Notes under the pieces: generated by a model
What the model was told of the DNA's origin: nothing
Databases searched by the model: none
The model's input: only the letters and a program-made list of their open reading frames with translations
Position numbers and translations under genes: made by a program
Shown: piece by piece, positions 1 through 8,670 of the stretch
Position numbering within the stretch: the first letter of the stretch is position 1
How the letters are laid out: each line of letters starts with the position of its first letter
NCBI GenBank assembly: GCA_044508675.1
Contig: JBIQHF010000012.1
Location: forward strand, 24,112 to 88,111
Length of the DNA: 64,000 nt
Origin: Raineyella sp044508675
Lineage (GTDB): Bacteria; Actinomycetota; Actinomycetes; Propionibacteriales; Propionibacteriaceae
Reading direction: 5' to 3'

Positions 1-3
1 GTC

Positions 4-486
4 ATGGACCTGGCCGCCGCGCTGCTGTGCCTGGCGGGGGCGCTGCTGTGCCTGACCGCGGCCGTCGGACTGGTCCGCTTCCCCGACCTGGTGTCCCGGA
101 TCCACCCTGCGGCCAAGCCCCAGAGCCTGGGCATCCTGGTGCTGCTGGTCGGTGTCGCGCTGCACGTGCGGACGTTGTCCGCCACGTTCCTCCTGGCGTT
201 GATCACGATCCTGCAGATGATGACGGTGACGCTGTCGTCCCACGTGGTCGCACGGACCGGCTACCGGGCCGGCCTGGTTGAGCCCTCCTCGCTGGTGGCC
301 GATGAACTGGCGGACGCGATCGCTGTCCGTACTCGCGCCGCGGCCGAGCGCTCCGCCCACCAGGAAGGCCCGACCCCGGCCTCCGACGAACGGTCCGGCC
401 CGGGTACGGAACCGACCCGGACGGCGAACCAGGCAGCACCGGACGACGTCCGGGCAGCAGGGGAGAACCGCCACGTCGAGCGCTGA
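4..486 (+). CDS. mnhG: Na+/H+ antiporter subunit G (MnhG/MrpG)
   Basis: This is the small last subunit of the multi-subunit Mrp/Mnh cation/proton antiporter, an inner-membrane complex for Na+ export and pH homeostasis. The first 85 residues match the family. They contain three hydrophobic segments and the conserved core GLVRFPDLVSRIHPAAKPQSLG, in which RFPD..R.H is the family signature. The remaining ~75 residues are a polar, Ala/Arg/Thr-rich cytoplasmic tail, longer than usual for MnhG (about 110-130 aa). The ATG lies three bases into the window, so the rest of the operon (mnhA-F) would lie upstream and cannot be seen. Family assignment is firm; the role of the tail is unknown. Confidence 0.88.
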   Translation: MDLAAALLCLAGALLCLTAAVGLVRFPDLVSRIHPAAKPQSLGILVLLVGVALHVRTLSATFLLALITILQMMTVTLSSHVVARTGYRAGLVEPSSLVADELADAIAVRTRAAAERSAHQEGPTPASDERSGPGTEPTRTANQAAPDDVRAAGENRHVER

Positions 487-534
487 GGGCAGACCCGGCG
501 TTCGACGTTTGTTGCCGGCTGAAAGAGTGGGGTC

Positions 535-1686
535 ATGTCCGCCCTGACCCAGCATCGACCAGGCCCCCGACCCACCCTCCCGCTCAGCCCGCAGGACTAC
601 TACGGCATGCTGCGCACCGAGCGGTTCCGGTGGTGGAAGGGACTGCTGGGGATCGTGCTGTTCCTGGTCGGCTTCTTCCTGCTCAGTGCGCTGTTCGGTA
701 CCGCCGGCATCATCGTCGACCTCGTCCGCGGCGATGTCACCCCGGAGCAATTCAGCGCCGACCAGATCGCCGAGGGCGTGCTCCCGATGGGGCCCGGCCT
801 GTTCATCGGCAACAACCTGGCCCTGGCCGGGCTGATCCCGCTGTCGGTCCTGGTGAACCGTCTGGTCTTCGGGCAGCGGGGTGGTTGGCTCTCCTCGGTG
901 AGCGGCCGCTTCCGTTGGCGGTGGCTGGCCTGGTGCCTGTTGGCGATCGGCCTGCCCTGGCTGGTGGCCATGCTCGTCGAGCTGTTCGTGGCCGGCGGCG
1001 TGGGGGCCACGGTGGTGCTGTCCACCCCGGTACTGGTGCTGCTGGTGCTGATGCTGGTCACCACACCGCTGCAGGCCGCCGGTGAGGAATGGGGCTTCCG
1101 CGGCTTCATTCCGCGCTGTATCGCGGCGATGGTGCCGAATGCGAAAGTCGGCCTGGCGGTGGCGGCCGTGCTCAGCTCGGCGCTGTTCATGGTTTCGCAC
1201 CTGGCGCAGGACCCGTGGCTCAATGTCTTCTACTTCTTCCTGGCGCTGGTCTTCATGGCCCTGACCTGGCGCACTGGTGGGCTCGAGGCGGCGGTCGTGC
1301 TGCACGCGGTCAACAATGTCGTCGCGCTCACTCCGGTGATCCTGACCGACCAGCTCGGAGGCGCGATGGACCGCAGTGCCGGTGTGGGCAACTGGACCAC
1401 TCTGCTGCCGATCGTGCTGGGCATCGCCCTGGTCTTCGTGGCCGGCCAGCTGGCCCGCCGCCGCGGGATCGCGCGGGTCTCGGCACCGGGACTCGCCGAG
1501 CTCCAGGCCCCGCGGGTGGATGGGGCGGCGGCTCCGGGGTCCGTCTGCGCCACGGACCCCGAGGCGGACACCTCGAGTGGAACCACTGCACCGCACACAG
1601 ACTCGGACCAATCGGCTCGGCGGGTTACTCTAGACGTCTATGAGCATCGCGACGACCCCCAGCACGGCGCCGACGACCGGCCCTGA
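535..1686 (+). CDS. CPBP-family intramembrane glutamic endopeptidase
   Basis: A 383-aa polytopic membrane protein of the CPBP (CAAX protease / bacteriocin-processing, Abi) family. The diagnostic motifs are visible: EEWGFRG at about residue 184 (EExxxR), a histidine segment SHLAQDPW at about 222, and HAVNNVV at about 258 (HxxxN-type). These form the intramembrane catalytic site in characterised members. About eight hydrophobic segments are present and the last ~70 residues are polar. The 3' end overlaps the next gene (start at 1640) by 47 nt in another frame, so the two may be transcribed separately. The natural substrate cannot be inferred. Confidence 0.85.
   Translation: MSALTQHRPGPRPTLPLSPQDYYGMLRTERFRWWKGLLGIVLFLVGFFLLSALFGTAGIIVDLVRGDVTPEQFSADQIAEGVLPMGPGLFIGNNLALAGLIPLSVLVNRLVFGQRGGWLSSVSGRFRWRWLAWCLLAIGLPWLVAMLVELFVAGGVGATVVLSTPVLVLLVLMLVTTPLQAAGEEWGFRGFIPRCIAAMVPNAKVGLAVAAVLSSALFMVSHLAQDPWLNVFYFFLALVFMALTWRTGGLEAAVVLHAVNNVVALTPVILTDQLGGAMDRSAGVGNWTTLLPIVLGIALVFVAGQLARRRGIARVSAPGLAELQAPRVDGAAAPGSVCATDPEADTSSGTTAPHTDSDQSARRVTLDVYEHRDDPQHGADDRP
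1626..1631 (+). promoter_or_regulatory. -10-like hexamer TACTCT for a probable leaderless transcript
   Basis: TACTCT fits the actinobacterial TANNNT -10 element. It ends 8 nt before the ATG at 1640. There is no purine-rich Shine-Dalgarno before that start, so transcription probably begins at or next to the start codon. No convincing -35 was seen. Confidence 0.4.
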
Positions 1687-3619
1687 GTCCCTCTTCTCCC
1701 GGCTCGAGCCGTTGCTGGCCCGGGTCGGCAAGCCGATCCAGTACGTGGGCGGCGAGCTCAACTCCGTGGTGAAGGACTGGGACAGCATCGAGGTCCGCTG
1801 GTGCCTGTCCTATCCCGACGCGTACGAGGTGGGCCAGCCCAACCAGGGGATCGCGATCCTGTACGAGGTCCTCAACGAGCGCGACTGGATCCTCGCCGAG
1901 CGCACCTACACGGTGTGGCCCGACATGGCGGCGCTGATGCGCGGTGCGGGCGTGCCGCAGTTCACCTTGGACACGCACCGCCCGGTGCGGGCCTTCGACG
2001 TGCTCGGCTTCAGCTTCTCCACCGAGCTCGGCTACACCAACATGCTGGAGACGATCGACCTGGCCGGGATGCCGCTGCACGCGGTCGACCGCGGTGAGGA
2101 GGACCCGATCGTGCTGGCCGGCGGCCATGCCGCGTTCAACCCCGAGCCGATCGCCGACTTCATCGACGCCGCGGTCCTCGGTGACGGCGAGGAGATCTCC
2201 TTGGCGATCTCCGCGGTGATCCGCGAGTGGAAGGCCGAGGGACGTCCGGACGGACGCGACGGCCTGCTGCTGCGGCTGGCCGAGTCCGGTGGCGTGTACG
2301 TGCCGAAGTTCTACGATGTCGACCACCTTCCCGACGGCCGGATCCGCCGGATCGCACCGAACCGGCCGACCGTGCCGTACTCCATCCGCAAGCACACGCT
2401 GATGGACCTGGACAACTGGCCCTACCCCAAGCACCCGTTGGTGCCGTTGGCCGAGACGGTGCACGAGCGCTACTCGGTGGAGATCTTCCGCGGCTGCACC
2501 CGGGGCTGCCGCTTCTGCCAGGCGGGGATGATCACCCGTCCGGTACGCGAGCGCAGCATCGAGACCATCGGCGCGATGGTGCAGGCCGGCCTCGAGGCGA
2601 CAGGCCTGGAGGAGGTCGGGCTGCTGTCGCTGTCCTCGGCCGACCACTCCGAGATCGCCGACGTCACCCGGCAGCTCGCCGACCGGTACGAGGGGTCCAA
2701 TGTGTCCCTGTCGCTGCCCTCGACCCGGGTGGATGCGTTCAACATCGACCTCGCCAACGAGCTGTCCCGTAACGGTCGCCGTTCGGGCCTGACCTTCGCC
2801 CCCGAGGGCGGGTCGGAGCGGATGCGCCGGGTGATCAACAAGCAGGTCGACGAGGAGGACCTGATCCGTACGGTTGCCGCCGCCTACTCCAACGGGTGGC
2901 GCAACGTGAAGCTGTACTTCATGTGTGGCCTCCCGACCGAGACCGACGACGACGTCCTGGCCATCGCCGACCTGGCCCGGCGGGTGATCGAGACCGGTCG
3001 GGAGGTCTCGGGACGCAAGGACATCCGCTGTACCGTCTCGATCGGCGGCTTCGTCCCCAAGCCCCACACCCCCTTCCAGTGGGTCGCCCAGCTCGACGCG
3101 GAGACCACCGACGTGCGGCTGCAGAAACTGCGGGACATCATCCGGGCCGACAAGCGGTACGGACGCTCGATCGGCTTCCGCTACCACGACGGCAAGCCCG
3201 GCATCGTCGAGGGCCTGCTGTCGCGCGGTGACCGCCGGGTCGGCGCGGTGATCGAGGAGGTGTGGCGCAACGGCGGCCACTTCGACGGCTGGAGCGAGCA
3301 CTTCTCGTACGAGCGGTGGATGGCCGCGGCCGAGACGGTCTTCGCCGAGGCGCCGGTCGACGTCGCCTGGTACACCACCCGGGAGCGCGACTACGACGAG
3401 GTGCTGCCCTGGGACCACCTCGACTCCGGCCTGGACCGCGACTGGCTGTGGGACGACTGGCAGGATGCCCTCGACGAGCGGCCGGTCGACGACTGCCGCT
3501 GGACCCCCTGCTACGACTGCGGCGTCTGCCCCCAGATGGACTCCGAGATCCAGGTCGGCCCGACCGGCCGGGCGCTGCTGCCGCTCACTCCGGTGCGCAA
3601 TCCGCTCGTCGCGGACTGA
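1640..3619 (+). CDS. B12-binding-domain radical SAM protein (TIGR03960 family)
   Basis: A 659-aa protein with an N-terminal cobalamin-binding-like domain (about residues 40-200) followed by a radical-SAM domain. The [4Fe-4S] motif is RGCTRGCRFCQAG at about residue 285 (CxxxCxxC). A cysteine-rich C-terminus (about 620-640: WTPCYDCGVCPQMD) suggests another metal site. In actinobacteria this family is normally encoded directly next to a DUF2344 (TIGR03936) partner; here the partner lies at 6251, separated by two opposite-strand genes. It probably acts in RNA modification or a related function, but its exact reaction is not known to me. The ATG at 1640 is chosen because the family similarity starts soon after it and a -10 element sits just upstream. 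Confidence 0.85.
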   Translation: MSIATTPSTAPTTGPESLFSRLEPLLARVGKPIQYVGGELNSVVKDWDSIEVRWCLSYPDAYEVGQPNQGIAILYEVLNERDWILAERTYTVWPDMAALMRGAGVPQFTLDTHRPVRAFDVLGFSFSTELGYTNMLETIDLAGMPLHAVDRGEEDPIVLAGGHAAFNPEPIADFIDAAVLGDGEEISLAISAVIREWKAEGRPDGRDGLLLRLAESGGVYVPKFYDVDHLPDGRIRRIAPNRPTVPYSIRKHTLMDLDNWPYPKHPLVPLAETVHERYSVEIFRGCTRGCRFCQAGMITRPVRERSIETIGAMVQAGLEATGLEEVGLLSLSSADHSEIADVTRQLADRYEGSNVSLSLPSTRVDAFNIDLANELSRNGRRSGLTFAPEGGSERMRRVINKQVDEEDLIRTVAAAYSNGWRNVKLYFMCGLPTETDDDVLAIADLARRVIETGREVSGRKDIRCTVSIGGFVPKPHTPFQWVAQLDAETTDVRLQKLRDIIRADKRYGRSIGFRYHDGKPGIVEGLLSRGDRRVGAVIEEVWRNGGHFDGWSEHFSYERWMAAAETVFAEAPVDVAWYTTRERDYDEVLPWDHLDSGLDRDWLWDDWQDALDERPVDDCRWTPCYDCGVCPQMDSEIQVGPTGRALLPLTPVRNPLVAD

Positions 3620-3626
3620 GGCCCTT

Positions 3627-3648
3627 GGCGGCCCGGACGAAGGCCGCC
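3627..3648. terminator. Hairpin between convergent genes
   Basis: A perfect 7-bp stem, GGCGGCC / GGCCGCC, with an 8-nt loop lies 7 nt after the radical-SAM stop and between it and the convergent malic enzyme gene. It could terminate from either side. There is no T-tract, as is common in high-GC genomes. The remaining ~70 bases to 3718 show no gene I can support. Confidence 0.45.
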
Positions 3649-3718
3649 ACCTTGTCCGGGTGGCCGAGCGCATCGGCACCGGCGCGCCCGGCCCACTCGC
3701 CGGCGCCATGTCCCACCG

Positions 3719-5434
3719 TCAGTCGGCGACCACCTTCGCGTACGTGGGGAACCACATCGACTCGAAGATGTCCTGCACCGGGTCCGCCAGCGGCCGGGAC
3801 GCCAGCCCCTCGGCCTCGGCCGTCTCGGCCACGGCCAGCGCGACTGTCGCCGACACCGACCGCAGCTCCTGGATGCCGGGCAGGAGGGAGGACCCGAGCC
3901 GCTTGGCCTGGCCGAGGCTGGCCAGGGCGCGCGCGGAGGCCGCGATCATCGCGTCGGAGATCCGTGCGGCCCGGCAGGCCGTCACGGCCAGGCCGATGCC
4001 GGGGAAGACCAGGGCATTGTTGGCCTGCGCGATGTCGTACGTCAGGCCCTTGTAGGCGACCGGCTCGAACGGGGAGCCGGTCGCGATCAGGGCTCGGCCC
4101 TCGGTCCACTCCAGCAGGTCGGCAGGCTCTGCCTCGGCGCGCACGGTGGGATTCGACAGCGGCATGATGATGGGCCGCTCGACATGGGAGGCCATCTCCC
4201 GGATGATCGACGCGGTGAAGGCCCCGCCCTGGGCCGAGGCGCCGATCAGGACGGTCGGGTGCACGTTGCGCACCACGTCGGCCAGCCCGACCTGCCCGGG
4301 GGAGTCCAACCGCCAGCCGGCGAGCTCGGCATCGCCACGCGCATACTCCTCCTGGAAGGGGCGCATCCGGCCGTTCAGGCCCTCCCGCAGCAGACCCTTG
4401 GAGCCGAGCGCCCAGAAGCGCTGGTTCGCCGCCTCCCGGCTCAGCCCCTCCTCGACCATCATGTCGCGCAGCAGTTCGGCGATGCCGATCCCGGCGGTGC
4501 CGGCGCCGTGGACCACGATCCGCTGGTCGGCCAGGGTCGACCCCTCGATCTGGAGGGCGGAGATGATGGCGGCGACGACGACCGCGGCGGTGCCCTGGAT
4601 GTCGTCGTTGAAGGCGCAGTAGTCGTGTCGGTAGGTATCCAGCACGCGGTGGGCGTTGGCGGCGCCGAAGTCCTCGAAGTGGATCATGGCGTGCGGGAAC
4701 ATCTGGTTGGCCGTTTCCATGAACTGCCGGACGAAGGCGTCGTACCGCTCGCCCCGGACCCGGGCGTGGCGTACGCCCAGGTAGGCCTCCTCGCTGAGCA
4801 GGGCAAGGTTGTCGGTGCCGACGTCGAGGACGACCGGGAGCACCCGCTGCGGGTGGATCCCCGCAGCAGCAGTGTAGATGGCTAGCTTGCCGACGGTGAT
4901 CCGTACCCCACCGACGCCCTGGTCGCCGATCCCGAGGATGCCCTCGGAGTCGGTGACGACGATCAGGTCGAGGTCATCGGAGCCATGGCCGTACGAGGCC
5001 AGCGCCTCCGCCATCTCGTCGGGGTGCTCGATCGAGAGGAACACCCCGCGCGGACGCTGCATCCACTGGCTGTACTTCTGGATCGCCTCACCGATGGTCG
5101 GGGTGTAGACGATCGGCAGCATCTCCTCCAGGTGCTCCGAGAGCAGGCGGTAGTACAGCACCTCGTTGCGGTCGTGGATCGCCTCGAGGAAATTGTTCTT
5201 GGCCAGGGCCGTCGGCTGCTCGTGGAACTGCTCGTAGACCTTCTTCAGCTGGGAGTTCATCGACGTCTCCCCGGGCGGCAACAGGCCGGTGACCCCCAAG
5301 GCCTCGCGGTCGGAGTGTCGGAAGGCGGTGCCCTGGTTGACCATCGGCAGCGCCAGTACGGCTCGGCCCCGGACATGCACGTGCACTTCTTCGCCCTCGG
5401 GCCCTGTCATGAACTCGTACGGTGCGTTCCCCAT
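3719..5434 (-). CDS. NAD(P)-dependent malic enzyme, large type
   Basis: Oxidative decarboxylation of malate to pyruvate, linking the TCA cycle with gluconeogenesis and NAD(P)H supply in the cytoplasm. The 571-aa length fits the SfcA/MaeA class. The N-terminal malic domain has the family signature around NNFLEAIHDRNEVLYYRLL and MLPIVYTPTIGEAIQKYSQW. The catalytic and metal region contains FEDFGAANAHRVLDTYRHDYCAFNDDIQG, and a Rossmann domain follows with HGAGTAGIGIAELL. An open frame continues upstream of 5434, but MGNAPYEF is the natural start because similarity begins there. The gene stands alone, convergent with the radical-SAM gene. Cofactor choice (NAD or NADP) cannot be told by eye. Confidence 0.9.
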   Translation of the reverse strand: MGNAPYEFMTGPEGEEVHVHVRGRAVLALPMVNQGTAFRHSDREALGVTGLLPPGETSMNSQLKKVYEQFHEQPTALAKNNFLEAIHDRNEVLYYRLLSEHLEEMLPIVYTPTIGEAIQKYSQWMQRPRGVFLSIEHPDEMAEALASYGHGSDDLDLIVVTDSEGILGIGDQGVGGVRITVGKLAIYTAAAGIHPQRVLPVVLDVGTDNLALLSEEAYLGVRHARVRGERYDAFVRQFMETANQMFPHAMIHFEDFGAANAHRVLDTYRHDYCAFNDDIQGTAAVVVAAIISALQIEGSTLADQRIVVHGAGTAGIGIAELLRDMMVEEGLSREAANQRFWALGSKGLLREGLNGRMRPFQEEYARGDAELAGWRLDSPGQVGLADVVRNVHPTVLIGASAQGGAFTASIIREMASHVERPIIMPLSNPTVRAEAEPADLLEWTEGRALIATGSPFEPVAYKGLTYDIAQANNALVFPGIGLAVTACRAARISDAMIAASARALASLGQAKRLGSSLLPGIQELRSVSATVALAVAETAEAEGLASRPLADPVQDIFESMWFPTYAKVVAD

Positions 5435-5484
5435 GGAGTCCACACTAGCGAGGGCTACGACACCACCCGTAGGAGGATCGCGGC

Positions 5485-5535
5485 CACTGGGGGCAGGCCG
5501 GCGATGGTCACTGGGGGCCGGTGAGGCCGGCGATG
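5485..5535. repeat. Short imperfect direct repeat at the 3' end of the SRPBCC gene
   Basis: CACTGGGGGC followed by AGGCCGGCGATG occurs at 5485-5506 and again at 5509-5535, with 5 extra bases in the second copy. The second copy covers the last codons of the SRPBCC gene, so this looks like a recent local tandem duplication. Confidence 0.6.
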
Positions 5536-6011
5536 CCACCGGCGGCGGGCAGGCCGGCCAGGACGTACTCGTCGTACACGTCCTGCCAGCGGTACAGGTC
5601 CTCCAGCTCCTCACCGCGCAGGCAGAGCTCCAGGCGGCTGAGGCAATTGGTCCAGCCGGCCGCGTTGAGGGCCGCCATGTCCTTCTCGGCGAGGAACATG
5701 GTCATGGTCAGCATCGTGGCGCCGCCGTCCGGGATCAGGTCGAACCAGACCTCGTCGGGGCCGAAGGTGAAGCCGAGGCGCTCGGCCTTCTCGTACGCCA
5801 GGACCTCTCCCAGCAGCGGCTCGGTGCCCTCGTTGCCGAACACGACCAGACCACCTTCGCGGGGTTCGATGAAGACGTGGCCGGGGAACCAGTTGTCGAG
5901 GCGACGGGTCTCGGTCAGGGACAGCCACACGCGCTCCGGTGAGGCGGGGTGGTGAAGCATGAATCGCAGGGCAGGGCGGCCTTGGTAGGTGCGGAAGGTT
6001 CCGAGGTCCAT
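5508..6011 (-). CDS. SRPBCC / AHSA1-type START-like domain protein
   Basis: A 167-aa single-domain protein with the helix-grip (Bet v1/AHSA1) pattern: an N-terminal ALRFMLHHPASPERVWLSLT strand-helix, a LDNWFPGHVFIEPREGG strand pair, a WFDLIPDGGATMLTM strand and a long C-terminal helix. Such proteins bind hydrophobic ligands or act as co-chaperone-like or stress proteins; no catalytic residue can be assigned. The start at 6011 is supported by AGGAG seven bases upstream. It is divergent from the DUF2344 gene, sharing the 6012-6250 intergenic region. Specific function is unknown. Confidence 0.8.
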   Translation of the reverse strand: MDLGTFRTYQGRPALRFMLHHPASPERVWLSLTETRRLDNWFPGHVFIEPREGGLVVFGNEGTEPLLGEVLAYEKAERLGFTFGPDEVWFDLIPDGGATMLTMTMFLAEKDMAALNAAGWTNCLSRLELCLRGEELEDLYRWQDVYDEYVLAGLPAAGGIAGLTGPQ

Positions 6012-6048
6012 GGATTGCTCCTGTCGTCGGTGCGGAGGGCCGGGCCCT

Positions 6049-6058
6049 CCCACGTGGG
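6049..6058. promoter_or_regulatory. Perfect palindrome CCCACGTGGG in a divergent intergenic region
   Basis: A 10-bp perfect palindrome lies in the 5' untranslated region of the SRPBCC gene, about 40 nt before its start. It could be an operator. No regulator is encoded next to it. Confidence 0.3.
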
Positions 6059-6133
6059 GAAAGTCGCGTGTGCACCGGTGAACACTGCAGGCGGCGGGAA
6101 ACCACCACGGGAAACATAATACGTGCTGAACCC

Positions 6134-6161
6134 TTGACATGTGGGAGGTGTTGCGTCTAAT
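6134..6161 (+). promoter_or_regulatory. Near-consensus sigma-A type promoter upstream of the DUF2344 gene
   Basis: TTGACA (6134-6139), a 16-bp spacer, then TCTAAT (6156-6161) is the best -35/-10 pair seen in the window. It points toward the gene at 6251. On the other strand TATTAT (6121-6116) is a candidate -10 for the SRPBCC gene. A further TANNNT hexamer, TAGTGT at 6237-6242, lies 8 nt before the GTG at 6251, so that gene may also have a leaderless transcript. Confidence 0.55.
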
Positions 6162-6250
6162 GGCAATCGTGTGGCATCGGTCACCGTCGAGGTCCACCGG
6201 TCACGTCCGTGGCCGATCATGGGGTCGGGCGGCAGGTAGTGTGACCGAAC

Positions 6251-6958
6251 GTGGCACAGAAGCAACCAGAACAGCAGGCCCCGCCGGTGCAACGGCTCCA
6301 GATCCGTTACGCCAAGCGTGGCCGCGGCAGGTTCACGTCGCACCGCGACTTCACCCGTGCGTTCGAGCGTGCCCTCCGGCGTGCCCACGTGCCGATGGCC
6401 TATTCGTCCGGTTTCAATCCCCACCCCCGTATCTCGTACGCGAACTCCTCGCCGACCGGTGCCGCGACCGAGGCCGAGTACCTGGAGATCGGTCTGGCCG
6501 AGGTCTGCGACGCGCAGAAGGTGCTGGCCTCGCTCAACGAGGCGATGCCCGAGGGGCTGGTCCTGCGCGAGATTCGCGAAGTGGAGGGCGGCAAGGTCGG
6601 TGACGGCCTCGAGGCGTCGGTCTGGCGGGTCGAGTTGCCCGGCGCCGACGCCCCTGTCATGGCCGCCGCGGTCCGGGAGTTCCTCGAGCTCGACAGTGTC
6701 GAGACCGAACGGATGACCAAGCACGGGCCGCGCCGGTTCGACGCGCGTGCCGACGTCAAGGGCATCAGCGCCTACGCCACCGACGGCATTCCGGTGCTGG
6801 ACCTGGTGATCGCCCACAACGAGCCGTTGGTCCGCCCCGACGACGTCCTGCGGGTGCTCCAGGCGTTGCACCCGGAGTTCACGGTGGTGGACCCGCCGAA
6901 GCTCACCCGCCTGGTCCAGGGCCGACTGGAGCTCAATCGGGTCATCGCGCCCTGGTGA
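6251..6958 (+). CDS. Radical-SAM-associated DUF2344 protein (TIGR03936 family)
   Basis: A 235-aa protein matching DUF2344, recognisable by LQIRYAKRGRGRFTSHRDF near the N-terminus and AYSSGFNPHPRISYA about residue 55. These proteins are the usual neighbour, or fusion partner, of TIGR03960 B12-type radical-SAM proteins, one of which is encoded at 1640. A joint function is therefore likely even though malic enzyme and SRPBCC genes now separate them. The GTG start follows a -10 hexamer by 8 nt with no Shine-Dalgarno, suggesting leaderless translation. The molecular function is unknown. Confidence 0.85.
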   Translation: MAQKQPEQQAPPVQRLQIRYAKRGRGRFTSHRDFTRAFERALRRAHVPMAYSSGFNPHPRISYANSSPTGAATEAEYLEIGLAEVCDAQKVLASLNEAMPEGLVLREIREVEGGKVGDGLEASVWRVELPGADAPVMAAAVREFLELDSVETERMTKHGPRRFDARADVKGISAYATDGIPVLDLVIAHNEPLVRPDDVLRVLQALHPEFTVVDPPKLTRLVQGRLELNRVIAPW

Positions 6959-6982
6959 GCGCAGCCCCCGCCCGCCCCCGGG

Positions 6983-7891
6983 TCAGGCGGCGACTTCGCG
7001 CGAGGCCTGCTCGGCAGGGTGCACTTCGGTCCCCCGGCGGTAGGACAGCATCAGGTCGGTCGCCGCGATCGTCACCAGGCAGATGCCGAGCAGGTGCAGG
7101 ATGATCGGGCCGCGGGGCAGGCCGGTGAAGTACTGGAAGTAGCCGACCGCGCCCTGCAGGAGCAGCACTACCAGCAGCGTCCACGTCTGGCGGCTGCGCA
7201 GCCGTACGATGAGGTAGATCGTGATCAGGACCAGCAGCCAGACGCTCCAGGCATGGACCTTGGCGATCGTCTCCAGGTCCAGCCCGGTGCGCGGTGCGGT
7301 GATGTCGCCGGCGTGCGGGCCGGAGCCGGTGACCAGGGTGCCGAGGTAGATCGCGATCCAGGTCAGGACGTACGCCACCCTGGTCAACGCCACCGGACCG
7401 GCCGGGGCCACGTGTGTGGGCCGGCGCCAGGTGATGTGGGCGATCCAGGTGCAGATGCTGATCAGCGCCACCGACAGCAGCAGGTGGATCGAGACCATGT
7501 ACGGGCTGAGGTCGACCCAGACCGTGATGCCGCCGATGACTGCCTGCAGGACGATGCCGCCGAGCACCAGCCCGGTGAGCGTACGCACCCGCGGCACCGG
7601 GGCACCGTTCACCCGGGTGCGCCAGGCGGCGATGAGGTTGCCGATCGCGATGATGATCAGCACGAACGTCAGCAGCCGGTTGCCGAACTCGATTGCCCCG
7701 TGGATGCCGTTCTCGGGCAGCGTGACGTACGAGTCGGGGGTGCATCTGGGCCATTCGGAGCAGCCGAGGCCGGAACCGGTGAGGCGTACGACACCGCCGG
7801 TCAGGATGATGGCGCTGTTGGCGATCAGGTTCGCCAGGGACCAGCCGCGCAGTGCGCCCCCGGTTCCGAACAGCCGGGTCAGGAAGTCCAT
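6983..7891 (-). CDS. ctaA: Heme A synthase (COX15/CtaA)
   Basis: Converts heme O to heme A for aa3-type cytochrome c oxidase, in the cytoplasmic membrane. The 302-aa protein has about eight hydrophobic segments. Family hallmarks are the histidines in NGIHGAIEFGNRL (about residue 63) and VSIHLLLS (about 135), and the extracellular Cys pair region GLGCSEWPRC, the type with redox cysteines found in Gram-positive CtaA. It overlaps the end of the ABC permease gene by 13 nt on the same strand, so it is probably the last gene of the ABC operon. A SURF1 gene at 44851 belongs to the same process. Confidence 0.92.
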   Translation of the reverse strand: MDFLTRLFGTGGALRGWSLANLIANSAIILTGGVVRLTGSGLGCSEWPRCTPDSYVTLPENGIHGAIEFGNRLLTFVLIIIAIGNLIAAWRTRVNGAPVPRVRTLTGLVLGGIVLQAVIGGITVWVDLSPYMVSIHLLLSVALISICTWIAHITWRRPTHVAPAGPVALTRVAYVLTWIAIYLGTLVTGSGPHAGDITAPRTGLDLETIAKVHAWSVWLLVLITIYLIVRLRSRQTWTLLVVLLLQGAVGYFQYFTGLPRGPIILHLLGICLVTIAATDLMLSYRRGTEVHPAEQASREVAA

Positions 7892-8658
7892 CGGAATGCC
7901 TTTCGTGCCGTCAGTACAGCCAGTACCGACCAGACCAAGCCTACGACGAGCGACCCCCAGGAGACCGCCCCTTGCGACCAGGCGCGCAGTGACTCACCGA
8001 CCGCAGCGGTCGGGAGCAGCGCGACGACGGGCTGCACGAGGGCGGGGTAGGAGGCCACCGGTAGCACCACGGCGCCGACCATCAGCAGTACCAGGTAGAT
8101 CAGGTTCGCCAGGCCGAGGGTGACCTCTGCGCGCAGGGTGCCGCCCAGCAGCATGCCCAGGCCGGCGAAGGCGATCCCGCCGAGGACCACCGTGGCCAGC
8201 ATCACCACCGTCGGCAGGACCCCGCCCTGGGGTCGCCAGCCGAGGGCCAGGGCGATGATTGCCAGGATCGCGAGCTGGCCGAGCGACACCAGCACCAGGG
8301 CCAGCGCCTTGCCGAGCAGGAGCCCGCCGCGACCCAGCGGGGTCGGGGAGAGCCGCTCCAGGACCCCGTAGCGTCGTTCGAAACCGACGCTGATCGCCAC
8401 CGAGGTGAAGCAGGTCGACCAGATCGCCAGGGCCATCACGCCGGGGGCGAGCGTGTCGAAGTCGAGGTCGAGCTGCGGCCCGAACCACCTGCCGGCGACC
8501 AGGAAGGCGATCGGGATCACCAGCGCGAGCAGGAGTTGCTCGCCGTTGCGCACCAGCAGGTTCGCCTCGGTGAGGGCGTGGTTCCGGATCCGGCGGCCGG
8601 TCGGCGCCGCGCCCGGGGCGGGGGAGTAGTCGAGGGTGGTCACGGGCTCTCCGGTCAT
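7879..8658 (-). CDS. ABC-2 type transporter permease
   Basis: A 259-aa integral membrane protein with about six hydrophobic segments and a polar N-terminus ending RIRNHALTEANLLVRNGEQL, typical of ABC-2 exporter permeases. Its partner ATPase is encoded at 10007-10726 on the same strand, but a TnpB-type insertion now lies between the two genes. No ribosome binding site is evident before the ATG at 8658; the native leader was probably removed or displaced by the insertion. Followed by ctaA with a 13-nt overlap. Substrate unknown; linkage to ctaA suggests a role near heme or oxidase biogenesis, which is inference only. Confidence 0.82.
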   Translation of the reverse strand: MTGEPVTTLDYSPAPGAAPTGRRIRNHALTEANLLVRNGEQLLLALVIPIAFLVAGRWFGPQLDLDFDTLAPGVMALAIWSTCFTSVAISVGFERRYGVLERLSPTPLGRGGLLLGKALALVLVSLGQLAILAIIALALGWRPQGGVLPTVVMLATVVLGGIAFAGLGMLLGGTLRAEVTLGLANLIYLVLLMVGAVVLPVASYPALVQPVVALLPTAAVGESLRAWSQGAVSWGSLVVGLVWSVLAVLTARKAFRWTS

Positions 8659-8670
8659 CGAATACCGCCC

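Noticed and set aside
3604..3718. Downstream of malic enzyme, the minus strand reads HPDKVAAFVRAAKG, which looks protein-like.
   Set aside because: Too short, no start, and partly the reverse of the radical-SAM gene end; could be a remnant but I cannot identify a family.
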